DNA of 64,000 bases. It comes from JAVVHH01 sp965199665 (GTDB lineage: Bacteria > Pseudomonadota > Alphaproteobacteria > Acetobacterales > Acetobacteraceae). Positions 25,010-33,119 of the stretch are shown piece by piece. The notes below the pieces were generated by a model that had not been told where the DNA came from, did no database searches, and saw nothing but the letters and a program-made list of their open reading frames with translations. The first letter of the stretch is position 1, and each line of letters opens with the position of its first letter. The stretch lies in assembly GCA_965199665.1 (NCBI GenBank), contig OZ241208.1, positions 2,294,001 to 2,358,000 of the forward strand. Direction: 5' to 3'. The position numbers were made by a program, and so were the translations under genes.

Positions 25010-26425
25010 ATGAACGCAAATGTCACCGCTCCCATTTCCGTGAAGGCGTCGCTGGAGACGGCGCGGGCCGCCGGCGGTCGCTGGGCGGCCACGCCGTTGG
25101 CCGGCCGGCTCGCCGTGATCGCCCGTTGCCGACGCGCGATCGCCCGCAACGCCGAACGCCTGGCTGCGCTCAACCCGCGTCCGCTGGCCGATACGCTGTC
25201 CGCCGAGATCCTGCCGCTGGCGGAGGCGGCGCTGTTCCTGCTGCGGGCTGCACCGGGCCTGCTCAAGCCACGCCGGCTCGGCGCCGGGCCGCTCTGGCTG
25301 ACCGGGGTACGACAGGAGGTGCGGCGTGAGCCGCGCGGCGTCGTGTTGATCCTCGGGCCCAACAACTACCCGCTGTTCCTGCCCGGGGCACAGGCGTTGC
25401 AAGCGCTGGCAGCCGGTAATGCGGTGGCGGTCAAGCCGGCGCCGGGGGCGAGCGCGCCGATGCAGGCGCTGGCCGAACTGCTTGCCCAGTCCGGACTACC
25501 GGCCGGCACGCTGCAGATCTTGGCGGAGGATGCCGGCCCGGCAGCGATGGAGGCCGGATTCGATTACGTGGTGCTGACTGGCAGCGCCGAGACGGGGGTC
25601 GCGGTCGCGCGGGCCGCGGCCGAGCGGTTGACGCCGTCGGCGATGGAGCTGTCGGGCGTGGATGCCGCCTTCATCCTGCCGGGGGCCGACCTGGCCGTGG
25701 CGGCGGCCTCGCTCGCCTACGGGTTGCGGCTGAACGCCGGCGCGACCTGCATCGCGCCGCGACGGGTGTTCGTGCCCGCCGCCATGGAGGCGGACCTGCT
25801 CTCGCGCCTGCTGGCGCAACTGCCGCCCGCCGCCACGATCCCGCCGCCCATCGCCGCCCGGCTCACGGCGCTGCTGGAAGATGCACAGGCCAGCGGCGCC
25901 CGCATCGCGGCACGCAACCCGGCCGTTCTGTCCGGCGCGGCCGCCGACCTGCCCTTGCTGCAGCAGGACGTGTTCGCGCCCTGGCTGGCGCTGGTGCCGG
26001 TCCGCGACGCGGAGGAGGCCCTCGAAGCTGCCGCGTTGTGCCCTTACGCGCTGGGCGCGAGCGTGTTCGGCCCGCCTGCTGCCGCCTACGCGCTGGCCGG
26101 GCGGATCGACGCCGGGTCGGTCTGCGTCAACGACCTGATCGTGCCGACTGCCGACCCGCGGCTCCCTTTCGGCGGGCGCCGGCGCAGCGGCTTCGGCGTC
26201 ACCCGCGGCGCGGAGGGGCTGCTGGAGATGACCGCGGTCAAGACGGTCAGCACGCGCCGTTTCGGCCCGCGCCCGCACCTCGACGGCACGCTGGCCACCG
26301 ACCCGGTCCAACTCTTGACGCTGATCCAGGTGCTGCACGGCGACGGCGGCACCCGGATCGGCACGATCAAGGCGGCGATGGCGCGACGCCGGGCTGGCAA
26401 GGCGCCGGGCGGAGCCGGCGGATAG
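25010..26425 (+). CDS. Aldehyde dehydrogenase (AldH/CrtNc-like)
   Basis: A 471-residue NAD(P)-dependent aldehyde dehydrogenase. NAD-binding residues are in LGPNNYPLFLPG and VAVKPAPGASAP. The catalytic Glu is in AMELSGVDAAF and the nucleophile Cys in LNAGATCIAPRR. It diverges from crtN across 81 bp. In C30 carotenoid pathways an AldH oxidises diapo-carotenal to the carboxylic acid that is then glycosylated. Gene context supports that role, but a general aldehyde function remains possible. It lacks membrane segments. Its stop is 6 bp from the convergent FNT gene. Confidence 0.85.
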   Translation: MNANVTAPISVKASLETARAAGGRWAATPLAGRLAVIARCRRAIARNAERLAALNPRPLADTLSAEILPLAEAALFLLRAAPGLLKPRRLGAGPLWLTGVRQEVRREPRGVVLILGPNNYPLFLPGAQALQALAAGNAVAVKPAPGASAPMQALAELLAQSGLPAGTLQILAEDAGPAAMEAGFDYVVLTGSAETGVAVARAAAERLTPSAMELSGVDAAFILPGADLAVAAASLAYGLRLNAGATCIAPRRVFVPAAMEADLLSRLLAQLPPAATIPPPIAARLTALLEDAQASGARIAARNPAVLSGAAADLPLLQQDVFAPWLALVPVRDAEEALEAAALCPYALGASVFGPPAAAYALAGRIDAGSVCVNDLIVPTADPRLPFGGRRRSGFGVTRGAEGLLEMTAVKTVSTRRFGPRPHLDGTLATDPVQLLTLIQVLHGDGGTRIGTIKAAMARRRAGKAPGGAGG

Positions 26426-26431
26426 CGTCGG

Positions 26432-27229
26432 TCAGGTTCCCCCTTCCGTCGCCAACGGGGCGTGGTTCAGCATCGCGACCAGCGCCACCCCGCCGATCGT
26501 GTTGCCCAACACGGTGGGAATCAGGAACACGGCGAAGTAGTCCCACAACCCCTTGCTGCCGGTGATCACCGCGAATGCCGCCTCGCACGACCCGGCGATC
26601 GAGTGCGAGAACCGGCCCATCGCCACCGTCCAGGTCAGCATGATGATGATCGGCATCCGCGCCGGGCCGGAACCGGGCAGCACCCACACCATCAGCGCGA
26701 TGAGCCAGCCTGCCAGGACCGCCTTGAACATCATCGGCCAGAACGGCTCCTGGACCGCCTCCACCGCGAGCGTTTCCAAGCTCTGCCACACGGTGGGCAC
26801 GAAATAATCCTTGTGTGCGATCCCCCAGGCGAACAGCCAGGTCCCGATCAGGTTCATCCCCAGCACGACCGCCCAGAACCGGAACAGCGAGAAAAGGCGC
26901 TGGCGGGAAAAATCGCTCAGGATCGGCAGCACCGGCGTCAGCGTCGTTTCCGTGAAGAGCTGCTGACGGCCCAGGATCACGATCAGGAACCCCACCGTGT
27001 AGCCGAAGCTGGAAACCAGTGGCGCCCAATCCGCATCGGGCAGCCGGCCGCCGATCAATGCCATGACGAGGAACGAGAACCCCATCGACAGCCCCGCCGC
27101 CAGGCCGGACCACGCGATGGCGCCGGAGCTGCGCTTGAGCTGCTCCTCGCCCTCCTCTCGGATGACCTGATGAATGTCGTGGGCATCGGGCGCGGGTTTG
27201 GGCTTACTCGTCTCGGACACGTCACTCAC
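26432..27229 (-). CDS. Formate/nitrite transporter family (FNT) protein
   Basis: A 265-residue inner-membrane channel of the FocA/NirC fold. It has about six hydrophobic segments after a 50-residue charged cytoplasmic N-terminus (SKPKPAPDAHDIHQVIREEG). The COG2116-type family is suggested by LAAGLSMGFSFLVMALIG, FTETTLTPVLPIL, MNLIGTWLFAW and GNTIGGVALVAMLNHA. The FNT gating and pore residues cannot be assigned by eye. The GTG start at 27229 overlaps the stop of fthC (GTGA), so the two are coupled. A link to one-carbon metabolism, with formate as folate substrate, is suggestive only. Confidence 0.83.
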   Translation of the reverse strand: MSDVSETSKPKPAPDAHDIHQVIREEGEEQLKRSSGAIAWSGLAAGLSMGFSFLVMALIGGRLPDADWAPLVSSFGYTVGFLIVILGRQQLFTETTLTPVLPILSDFSRQRLFSLFRFWAVVLGMNLIGTWLFAWGIAHKDYFVPTVWQSLETLAVEAVQEPFWPMMFKAVLAGWLIALMVWVLPGSGPARMPIIIMLTWTVAMGRFSHSIAGSCEAAFAVITGSKGLWDYFAVFLIPTVLGNTIGGVALVAMLNHAPLATEGGT

Positions 27230-27762
27230 TCCACCAGGATCAGCTCCGCTTCCGTTGCGATCGCGTCCATCCGCCAATCGTGCGGCCCGGCCGGCACCCT
27301 GTCCACCTCCTGCGCCGCGAAGCCGCACCCGATCGCGATGCAGTCGCCGAGCCCGGCCAGGGTGCGATCGTAGAAGCCGCCGCCGTAGCCGAGCCGCCCG
27401 CCGCCGCGGTCGAACGCCAGCAGCGGCACCAGCGCCACGTCCGGCCGCACCGACGGGCCTTCCGGCTCGAGCGTGCCGAAGCGGCCGGGGCTGAGCGTAT
27501 CGCCCGGCCGCCACGCCCGAAACGAGAGCGGAGCGCCGGCAGAGGGCGTGACGGGCAGCGCCACCGCGTGCCCGCGGGCTACCGCTTCCTGCAGCGCCGG
27601 GCGGATATCGATCTCGCCCGGCAGCGGCCAGTAGCCGGCCACGGCGGCCCCGGGTGGGATGATGGCGGCGGCGAAGAGCTGGCCGGATAGGTTCACCCCG
27701 AGCGACGGGTCGAGCGCACGGCGCCGGGCGCGCATGAGCCGGCGCAACTCGTCCTTGCTCAT
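27226..27762 (-). CDS. fthC: 5-formyltetrahydrofolate cyclo-ligase
   Basis: A 178-residue protein. It converts 5-formyl-THF and ATP to 5,10-methenyl-THF, recycling folate. Family motifs are LRRLMRARRRALDP (N-terminal basic helix), GYWPLPGEIDIRP and GRLGYGGGFYDRTL (ATP/substrate loop). Position is diagnostic: it lies about 20 nt downstream of the 6S RNA gene. This reproduces the conserved ssrS-ygfA arrangement of proteobacteria. It is followed by the FNT gene with a GTGA overlap. Confidence 0.93.
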   Translation of the reverse strand: MSKDELRRLMRARRRALDPSLGVNLSGQLFAAAIIPPGAAVAGYWPLPGEIDIRPALQEAVARGHAVALPVTPSAGAPLSFRAWRPGDTLSPGRFGTLEPEGPSVRPDVALVPLLAFDRGGGRLGYGGGFYDRTLAGLGDCIAIGCGFAAQEVDRVPAGPHDWRMDAIATEAELILVE

Positions 27763-27781
27763 GCCCGGATCGGCAGTTGGA

Positions 27782-27937
27782 GTGGAGCCACCCTGGCCGT
27801 TGGCGTTGACATCCTCCCGAGACCTACTTGCGTAGGTGGGCGCCAGGTATCCTGACCAAGATCAAGACAGAGCCAGCTCCCGCGGGAGTGCTTATTGGCC
27901 CCGGGGATGAAGAGCCTGACGCACCGGGCAGCCCCAC
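27782..27937 (-). ncRNA. ssrS: 6S RNA
   Basis: A 156-nt minus-strand RNA. Its ends form a 12-bp closing stem: GTGGGGCTGCCC (27937-27926) pairs with GGGTGGCTCCAC (27793-27782), with a few G-U pairs. Internal CCCCGGGGCCAATAAGC and CTGGCGCCCACCTAC resemble conserved 6S arms. It sits between zapA and fthC, the standard ssrS locus. 6S RNA mimics an open promoter and sequesters sigma70 RNA polymerase. Ends are inferred from the stem and promoter, not mapped. Confidence 0.8.
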
Positions 27938-27941
27938 AGAC

Positions 27942-27970
27942 AATCTAGGATAGCGGCGGCGTTCCGGCAA
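27942..27970 (-). promoter_or_regulatory. Predicted sigma70 promoter of 6S RNA
   Basis: On the minus strand, TTGCCG (27970-27965) and TAGATT (27947-27942) are separated by 17 nt. The expected start falls within a few bases of the 5' base of the 6S closing stem, which independently supports both calls. Confidence 0.55.
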
Positions 27971-27994
27971 TGACCGTCCACCAATCCGTCGCGA

Positions 27995-28324
27995 TCAGGT
28001 GCTCGCCTGCTCCTCGGCCGCCTTGGCCAGCGCTTCGGCCCGGGCGGCCAGGCGGGACACCCGCTCCGATTTCACGCGCTCCGTGCTGCCCGGCTGACCC
28101 CGGCGCGCATTCTCGAGCTCCAACGTCATGTCGTGCAGTTCGTCGGCCAGGAACAGCGCGGCCATCGCCAGCACCTTGCCTTCGCCGCTGTTCATGCCCA
28201 GCGCCTTGACCCGCTCGATGCGCTTCTCGACCTCGGCGCCCATCGCGGTCAGGTGGGCTTCCTCGCCGTCCTTGCAGCCGACCGTATGGATGTGGCCGTT
28301 GATCCTTAATTGCACCTGCGCCAT
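27995..28324 (-). CDS. zapA: Cell division protein ZapA
   Basis: A 109-residue ZapA-family protein that bundles FtsZ filaments at midcell. The N-terminal beta domain VQLRINGHIHTVGCKDGEEA is followed by a coiled-coil helix (LTAMGAEVEKRIERVKALG; LADELHDMTLELENARR). It lies 12 bp downstream of a small coiled-coil gene and upstream of the 6S RNA gene. ATG 28324 has AGGAGGGG just upstream. The Ala-rich tail is longer than in short ZapA proteins but normal for alphaproteobacteria. Confidence 0.9.
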   Translation of the reverse strand: MAQVQLRINGHIHTVGCKDGEEAHLTAMGAEVEKRIERVKALGMNSGEGKVLAMAALFLADELHDMTLELENARRGQPGSTERVKSERVSRLAARAEALAKAAEEQAST

Positions 28325-28336
28325 GGACGCCCCTCC

Positions 28337-28516
28337 TCAGCCTTTGGCCAGCGCGTCGCGCAAGCTGGCGATCATGCGGTCGAGCCGTTCGGCTACCTCG
28401 ATGGCGACCGGGTCGGGCGCTTCCAGCACCTTGGCGATCCGCTCCAGGGCCGCCTCCAGTCTGTCCTCCGCCGTTCCTTCGCCACCCTCGGCGCCCGGCG
28501 CGATCTCCTCGGCCAT
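28337..28516 (-). CDS. Small coiled-coil protein upstream of zapA (DUF4164-like)
   Basis: A 59-residue acidic helical protein (MAEEIAPGAEGGEG, then RLEAALERIAKVL, then VAERLDRMIASLRDALAKG). The heptad-like Leu/Ile spacing suggests a coiled coil. Small genes of this kind, often called DUF4164, commonly precede zapA in alphaproteobacteria and may share a cell-division role. The family name is tentative. It heads the zapA operon. Confidence 0.65.
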   Translation of the reverse strand: MAEEIAPGAEGGEGTAEDRLEAALERIAKVLEAPDPVAIEVAERLDRMIASLRDALAKG

Positions 28517-28578
28517 GCGATTCCCGCCTCAACCCTGCTCACTTGAACACAAAGCGCCCAGCCGCTTGAACGTCAAGC

Positions 28579-28968
28579 ATGTTGCCCCCGCACTCCGCCC
28601 GGCCCGCCATCACGGTGCACTCGGCCGCCCATGTCCGCGCCGCGCTCGAGCCGGGCCGGCCGGTGCTGCTGCTCTCCGCCCCAGGCGCCGCCGTCTACGC
28701 CGGGCCGGAGTGGTGGCGCGCGATGATCGACGGGTGCGGCACTGGCGAGCCCGACCTGCTGGACTGCGCCGACGCGGCCGGCAGGGCGTTGGAGGCGATC
28801 GCGCTGGGCTGCCGCCGGATCGTGCTGTGGCCCTGCCCCGCCTGGGACGGGGTCGCGGAACGGGCCGGCCGTGCGGGGACGACGGTGCTGCCGGCGCGGC
28901 CCCCGAGCCTCGACCTGGCCGAGCGCGGCGCGGCGCGGCGCATTGCCGCCTGGCTCCAGACCGGCTAA
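28579..28968 (+). CDS. Conserved hypothetical protein upstream of thiE
   Basis: A 129-residue soluble protein with an alternating alpha/beta pattern: PVLLLSAPGAAVYAGPEWW, DCADAAGRALEAIALGC, and RIVLWPCPAWDGVAERAG. Proteins like this occur in alphaproteobacteria, often near thiE or similar genes, with no assigned function. There is no signal peptide or known motif. It lies 59 bp before thiE on the same strand and diverges from the zapA operon. Confidence 0.65.
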   Translation: MLPPHSARPAITVHSAAHVRAALEPGRPVLLLSAPGAAVYAGPEWWRAMIDGCGTGEPDLLDCADAAGRALEAIALGCRRIVLWPCPAWDGVAERAGRAGTTVLPARPPSLDLAERGAARRIAAWLQTG

Positions 28969-29027
28969 TCGCGCCGCTCGCTTCCCCAACCGCTCGCCGT
29001 TCCCGGGGGCGGCCCGTCCCAACCGAG

Positions 29028-29666
29028 ATGCCCATGAGCACCCGCCTCTACCTCGTGACCCCGACCAGCGCCGGGCCGGACTTCGCCGATACGCTCGCCG
29101 CCGCGCTCGACGCCGGCGACGTGGCCGCCGTGCAGCTCCGCCTCAAGGACGTCGCGGACGACCACTGGCGCCGGACGGTCGATGCGCTGCGCCCGGTGGC
29201 CCAGTCGCGCGCGGTCGCGTTCCTGCTCAACGACCGGCCCGACCTGGCGGTCGACACCGGGTGTGACGGCGCCCATGTGGGCCAGACCGACACGGCCGCC
29301 GCTGTGGCGCGCAAGCAGCTGGGCGCGCTGACCCTCGGCGTGACCTGTCACGACAGCCGCGACCTGGCGATGCAGGCCGGCGACGACGGTGCCGACTATG
29401 TCGCCTTTGGCGCCTTTTTCCCGACCACGACCAAGGATGCGCCGACGATGGCCGACCCGGAGCTGCTGCTCTGGTGGTCCGACCTGATGGAGCTGCCCTG
29501 CGTCGCCATTGGCGGCATCACTGCGGCCAACTGCGCCCCGCTGGTCACGGCCGGCGCCGACTTCCTGGCCGTGGTCGGCGCGGTCTGGGCGCATCCGGAC
29601 GGGGCCGCCGCCGGGGTGCGCGCACTCAACGCGGCGATCGCAGAGGCGCCACCCAAGCCGGTCTGA
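29028..29666 (+). CDS. thiE: Thiamine-phosphate synthase
   Basis: A 212-residue TIM-barrel enzyme. It joins HMP-diphosphate and thiazole-phosphate to form thiamine monophosphate. Features are VQLRLKDVADDHW (substrate-binding QLR), FLLNDRPDLAVDTGCDGAHVG, GVTCHDSRD and YVAFGAFFPTTTKDAP (phosphate/HMP loop). CVAIGGITAANCAPLVTAGADFLAVV ends the barrel. ATG 29028 is used; ATG 29034 is an alternative. Other thi genes are not in the window. Confidence 0.92.
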   Translation: MPMSTRLYLVTPTSAGPDFADTLAAALDAGDVAAVQLRLKDVADDHWRRTVDALRPVAQSRAVAFLLNDRPDLAVDTGCDGAHVGQTDTAAAVARKQLGALTLGVTCHDSRDLAMQAGDDGADYVAFGAFFPTTTKDAPTMADPELLLWWSDLMELPCVAIGGITAANCAPLVTAGADFLAVVGAVWAHPDGAAAGVRALNAAIAEAPPKPV

Positions 29667-29782
29667 CCCGGTCGGCGCGCAGTGCAAGGCCGCCCCGCCC
29701 CCCTTTCGCTCGCGACCGACAAACCTCATCTTAGGCCATCATCGCCCGGCCGGCCTCGGCCGGTTACTGGAAAGTCGGAACA

Positions 29783-30019
29783 ATGGTGAAGCGCCGCAAA
29801 GTCGAAGAGATCGTCGGGGTCCTCGAGTTCGAGGGCAAGACCCCCGAGTCGCCGGAGTTGCTCTCCTGGCTGGCCGATCACAAAGCCTCCAACGGAGGCA
29901 AGATCCGCGTCGGTCAGGGTGGCAAGGGCGTCCGGGTCGCGTTCAGCAAGGAAGCCGACATGGCGCTCTGGCGCGCCCGCTCGGAGCAGGAAGCCAAGTC
30001 CAAGCGCTCCGCGCCGTGA
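29783..30019 (+). CDS. Small basic hypothetical protein
   Basis: A 78-residue lysine/arginine-rich soluble protein (MVKRRKVEEIVGVLEFEGKT; SWLADHKASNGGKIRVGQG; SKEADMALWRARSEQEAKSK). No family is recognised. The charged ends would be compatible with nucleic acid binding, but that is a guess. It overlaps the next ORF by GTGA, so the two are likely co-translated. They are read together as a two-gene unit. Confidence 0.6.
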   Translation: MVKRRKVEEIVGVLEFEGKTPESPELLSWLADHKASNGGKIRVGQGGKGVRVAFSKEADMALWRARSEQEAKSKRSAP

Positions 30020-30330
30020 CGCGCGACGAGATCGAGGCGTGGGCGCTGGCCAATGGCTGGCGCGTGATCGCGGGGCATCCGAGCCTGACCAAGCCGGGCG
30101 CGCCGCGCGATCCGATCGTCCGTCTCGTGCTGAAGGCGACGGTTGCGAACCTCGAGGTGCGCAAGCCGGCCGGCAAGTGGGAGAAGGTCGGCGGCGGGGC
30201 TTACGGAAGCATCGCGGCGGCCGAGCCCGACGCGCTGCCGACCGGCCTCGGCTTCGAACAGGTCCCGACCATCACCTCGCTGATGCAGCAAAACCGCGAC
30301 GCCGCCGTTTTCAGCAACTTCGGACGCTGA
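30016..30330 (+). CDS. Hypothetical protein coupled to upstream small basic gene
   Basis: A 104-residue soluble protein (EIEAWALANGWRVIAGHPSL; KATVANLEVRKPAGKWEKV; GLGFEQVPTITSLMQQN). There is no recognised domain, signal or TM segment. The GTG 30016 overlaps the upstream TGA. The pair is probably functionally linked. It converges with the HpnL-like gene, with 6 bp between the stops. Confidence 0.6.
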   Translation: MTRDEIEAWALANGWRVIAGHPSLTKPGAPRDPIVRLVLKATVANLEVRKPAGKWEKVGGGAYGSIAAAEPDALPTGLGFEQVPTITSLMQQNRDAAVFSNFGR

Positions 30331-30336
30331 ACGGCC

Positions 30337-31305
30337 TCATCGCGGCCGGGCGGTTTGCCATGCGATCAGCGCGGCGCCGCCGATGATCAACTCGCGCAGC
30401 CGCTTCAGCACGGACAGGGCCAGCGCCGTTTCCGCGTCGATGCCGAACAGCCGGCAGGCGAGCACGAAACCGCCTTCCTGCGCACCCAGCGCGCCCGGGA
30501 TGGCGAAGCCGGCCGTGCGGGCCGCCATGGCCAGGCTCTCGATCACGAAACACGCCGCGAGCCCCGGCGCGTCTCCCAGCACCAGCAGGATCACCCAGAC
30601 CTCGAAGGCGCCGAGCGACCAACTCATCGCGCTGAGCAGGAACGAGCGTAGCAGCGCGCCGCGATCGGCCTGACGCTCGAGAAACGCGGCTTGCAGCCCG
30701 GTGAGCGACCAATCCGCTCCCACGCCCGGCCAACGCGCGGCCGCCCGCTGCATCGCCGCTTCCACCAGCCGCAGCGCGCCAAGCCGCAATGCGACGACGA
30801 TCGCGACCACGATCGCCGCCAGCCCGGCCAGTCCCGCGCCGGCCCAGACCAGCGCATCCCGCTGCCCGTCCAGCAGCACCAGCAGCAGCGCGGTCGCCAG
30901 TAGCAGCACCCCCATCTGCGACGCCGCCTCCAGCGCTAGATCCAGGATGGTGCCGACCACCGCGCGCACGGGCAGCATGCCCTTCACGACGAGCAGGCGC
31001 ACGCCCACCACCTGCCCGCCGATATGCGCCACCGGCAGCAGCGTGTTTACCCCTTCGCGGATCCATCGCACGCGCGCGACCTCGACCCGGCCCAACCCGG
31101 CCGCCCCGGTCCAGCCGCGCCCCAGCGTCTCGAACCAGGCCAGCCCGGCCAGCAGGATCTGCACGCCGTGGATCCCGATGGCGGCCGGCAAGGCCGGCCC
31201 GCCGGCCGTCACGCTCCGGATGAGGCCGTCCACGCCGACGGCCGCCAGCATCCAGGCCAGCACGGCTGCCCCCGCCGCGAGCGCGGCGACTTGGCCCCAC
31301 CGCAT
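30337..31305 (-). CDS. HpnL-like / lysylphosphatidylglycerol-synthase-TM family membrane protein
   Basis: A 322-residue polytopic membrane protein with about 7-8 hydrophobic segments and the UPF0104/LPG_synthase_TM fold. FAIPGALGAQEGGFVLACRL is the conserved loop of the HpnL group, associated with hopanoid/lipid transport. IREGVNTLLPVAHIGGQVVG also fits. It lacks the soluble aminoacyl-transferase domain of MprF. ATG 31305 lies just upstream of the hydrophobic start. No other hopanoid gene is in the window, so the HpnL name is a family call only. Confidence 0.75.
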   Translation of the reverse strand: MRWGQVAALAAGAAVLAWMLAAVGVDGLIRSVTAGGPALPAAIGIHGVQILLAGLAWFETLGRGWTGAAGLGRVEVARVRWIREGVNTLLPVAHIGGQVVGVRLLVVKGMLPVRAVVGTILDLALEAASQMGVLLLATALLLVLLDGQRDALVWAGAGLAGLAAIVVAIVVALRLGALRLVEAAMQRAAARWPGVGADWSLTGLQAAFLERQADRGALLRSFLLSAMSWSLGAFEVWVILLVLGDAPGLAACFVIESLAMAARTAGFAIPGALGAQEGGFVLACRLFGIDAETALALSVLKRLRELIIGGAALIAWQTARPR

Positions 31306-31314
31306 CGGACCGTC

Positions 31315-32091
31315 TCAGGCGGCCGGCAGGCCGTCAGCCCGCGACAGCAGCGACGTGAGATAAAACGGGCGCCGCCGGGTCGACACGTGATGCAGGCTGG
31401 GAGACCACGCGAAAGCGTCGTGGATGCGGCGGGTCAGGCGCGAATCCTTGTCGGCGGAGAAAAAGTAGTGGTTGGCGAGCAGGCACAGCCCGCCGGGTGC
31501 CAGCAGGCCACTCACCAAGGTCGCGATCGCCTTGAGGCTCGCATCGTCCACCTTGTCCAAATAATAAAGTGTATCGGCAACCACCACGAGGTCGAACCGG
31601 TGCGCCAGCGCCGGGTCGAGCGTGGCGAGGTCGCCTTGGGCGAAGCTCAGGCCGGGCTGCGCGGCGTTGCGCCGCCGGGCTTCCACGACCGCGGCCTCGG
31701 CGATGTCGAGCCCGAGCACGTCGTCGGACACCTGGGTCAGGGCCAGGCTCATCGCGCCCAGGCCGCAGCCGAGGTCGAGCGCCCGGTCATACCGCCGGCC
31801 GACTGGCAGGTATTGCATGAGCGACTCGTATTTCCAGCGCTGGTAAGAGTAGCGGGCGTTGCCGGATTCCCACGGGTCGTCATGAGCCGTGTAGGCCTCC
31901 TCGAACGCGGCCCGCGCGCCGTCGGTCGCCCGCACGGTGGCGATACGCTGGTCGGTCTTGGCGCTGCGCAGGAACAGTCCGACGTCGAGCGGCGACATGA
32001 ACAGCCAGGAGGGACGCCAGCTGGACGGGCGCGTCTTCGGAGATTGCACGGCGTGCCCCTTGTGAACAGGCCGTCTCGCATCCGAACCCAC
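31315..32091 (-). CDS. SAM-dependent methyltransferase (NodS-like)
   Basis: A 258-residue class I methyltransferase. The SAM-binding motif I is ALDLGCGLGAMSLAL, with acidic motif II in DVLGLDIAEAAVV and motif III-like DLVVVADTLYYLD. The upstream region AYTAHDDPWESGNARYSYQRWK resembles NodS-type and related enzymes acting on small or sugar-linked amines. The substrate is unknown. The N-terminal about 40 residues (GSDARRPVHKGHA) are poorly conserved-looking, so the true start may be later. It sits between the HpnL-like gene and a glycosyltransferase gene. Confidence 0.78.
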   Translation of the reverse strand: MGSDARRPVHKGHAVQSPKTRPSSWRPSWLFMSPLDVGLFLRSAKTDQRIATVRATDGARAAFEEAYTAHDDPWESGNARYSYQRWKYESLMQYLPVGRRYDRALDLGCGLGAMSLALTQVSDDVLGLDIAEAAVVEARRRNAAQPGLSFAQGDLATLDPALAHRFDLVVVADTLYYLDKVDDASLKAIATLVSGLLAPGGLCLLANHYFFSADKDSRLTRRIHDAFAWSPSLHHVSTRRRPFYLTSLLSRADGLPAA

Positions 32092-32142
32092 GGCGGCCCC
32101 GGTCCTATCACGGCGCCGTCAGTTTACACAGCGTAACATCGC

Positions 32143-33099
32143 TTACTGTACCGCGGCAGCCTGCCCGCCCTCGGGGGGCCGCCGCCGGGCCAGGCTGCGC
32201 AACCAGAGCGCCATCAGTTGCGACTTCGCCGCCCCTGATAGCCCATCCTGCTGCAGGCCCAGCCGCGCCGCTTCCCGCATCGCCCGCCACCGCCCCATGG
32301 ACCCGGCCGTCACGGCCAGGCCGAGCGCACGGGCGATCATCGCCCGGGTGATCTCGTCGTCCACCAGTCCCATCTTGTGCAGCAACGGCCGGTCCGCCGC
32401 CGCGGCACGCTCGCCATGGTCCGGCCGCCCGGCCTGCCGCCGGTCATGGGCCGCCATGGCCGCCATCTCGGACAGGATGCGTTGCTCCAGCACGCGCCAG
32501 CCCGGCGCCGGGTCGGCTGGCACGTGCTCGACCATCGGCTCCGGCGTGCAGGCACCGGCATGGCGATCCAGCAGCCGGAGCAGCAGGTCGTAATCCTCCC
32601 GTTCGGCAAAGGCCGGGCGCCAACCACCCACCCGCACGGCCGCGTCGCGCCGCATCATCGCCGTCGGGTGCCCGATCGCGTCGCCGCCCGCCATCGCGGC
32701 CCGTAGCGCCGCGTCGCCGGCCGGCGGGCTGACGACGCGCTCGACACCGTCGGGGCCCATCAAGCGCCACCCCGTCCCCACGAACGCCATCTCCCCCGCA
32801 CGCAGCAATTCGGTTTGCCGAGCGAACCGGGTAGGGTCGGAGCGGTCGCCCGGCACCGCGCGGGCCACGAATTCGCCGCTCGCCAGCCGAAGTCCTCCGT
32901 TGAGCGCGTCCCCCAACGACGCGCCCTCGGCCGGCACGACACGCACGCGCGCATCGTCGATCGTCGACACCTCGGTGCCCGGCCCGGCGAGCACGAGGAT
33001 CTCCACATCGGCCAGCGTCTGCCCGAGCAGGTCCCGCGCGGTCTCCGCCACCGCGTCGGCAGAGCCCGACGCAGCAAGAAGAACGGTTACCGCCGGCAC
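32143..33099 (-). CDS. Family 2 glycosyltransferase
   Basis: A 318-residue cytoplasmic GT-A-type glycosyltransferase. The N-terminal sugar-nucleotide fold is AVTVLLAASGSADAVAETARD and ASLGDALNGGLRLASGEF. The usual DXD position reads VARAVPGDRSDPTRF and is divergent. HPTAMMRRDAAVRVGGWRPA is the family acceptor loop. A helical C-terminal extension (about 130 residues) may bind partners. The substrate is unknown. GTG 33099 begins the protein. Confidence 0.8.
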   Translation of the reverse strand: MPAVTVLLAASGSADAVAETARDLLGQTLADVEILVLAGPGTEVSTIDDARVRVVPAEGASLGDALNGGLRLASGEFVARAVPGDRSDPTRFARQTELLRAGEMAFVGTGWRLMGPDGVERVVSPPAGDAALRAAMAGGDAIGHPTAMMRRDAAVRVGGWRPAFAEREDYDLLLRLLDRHAGACTPEPMVEHVPADPAPGWRVLEQRILSEMAAMAAHDRRQAGRPDHGERAAAADRPLLHKMGLVDDEITRAMIARALGLAVTAGSMGRWRAMREAARLGLQQDGLSGAAKSQLMALWLRSLARRRPPEGGQAAAVQ

Positions 33100-33119
33100 G
33101 CTCGCACCACCTGCTCCCT

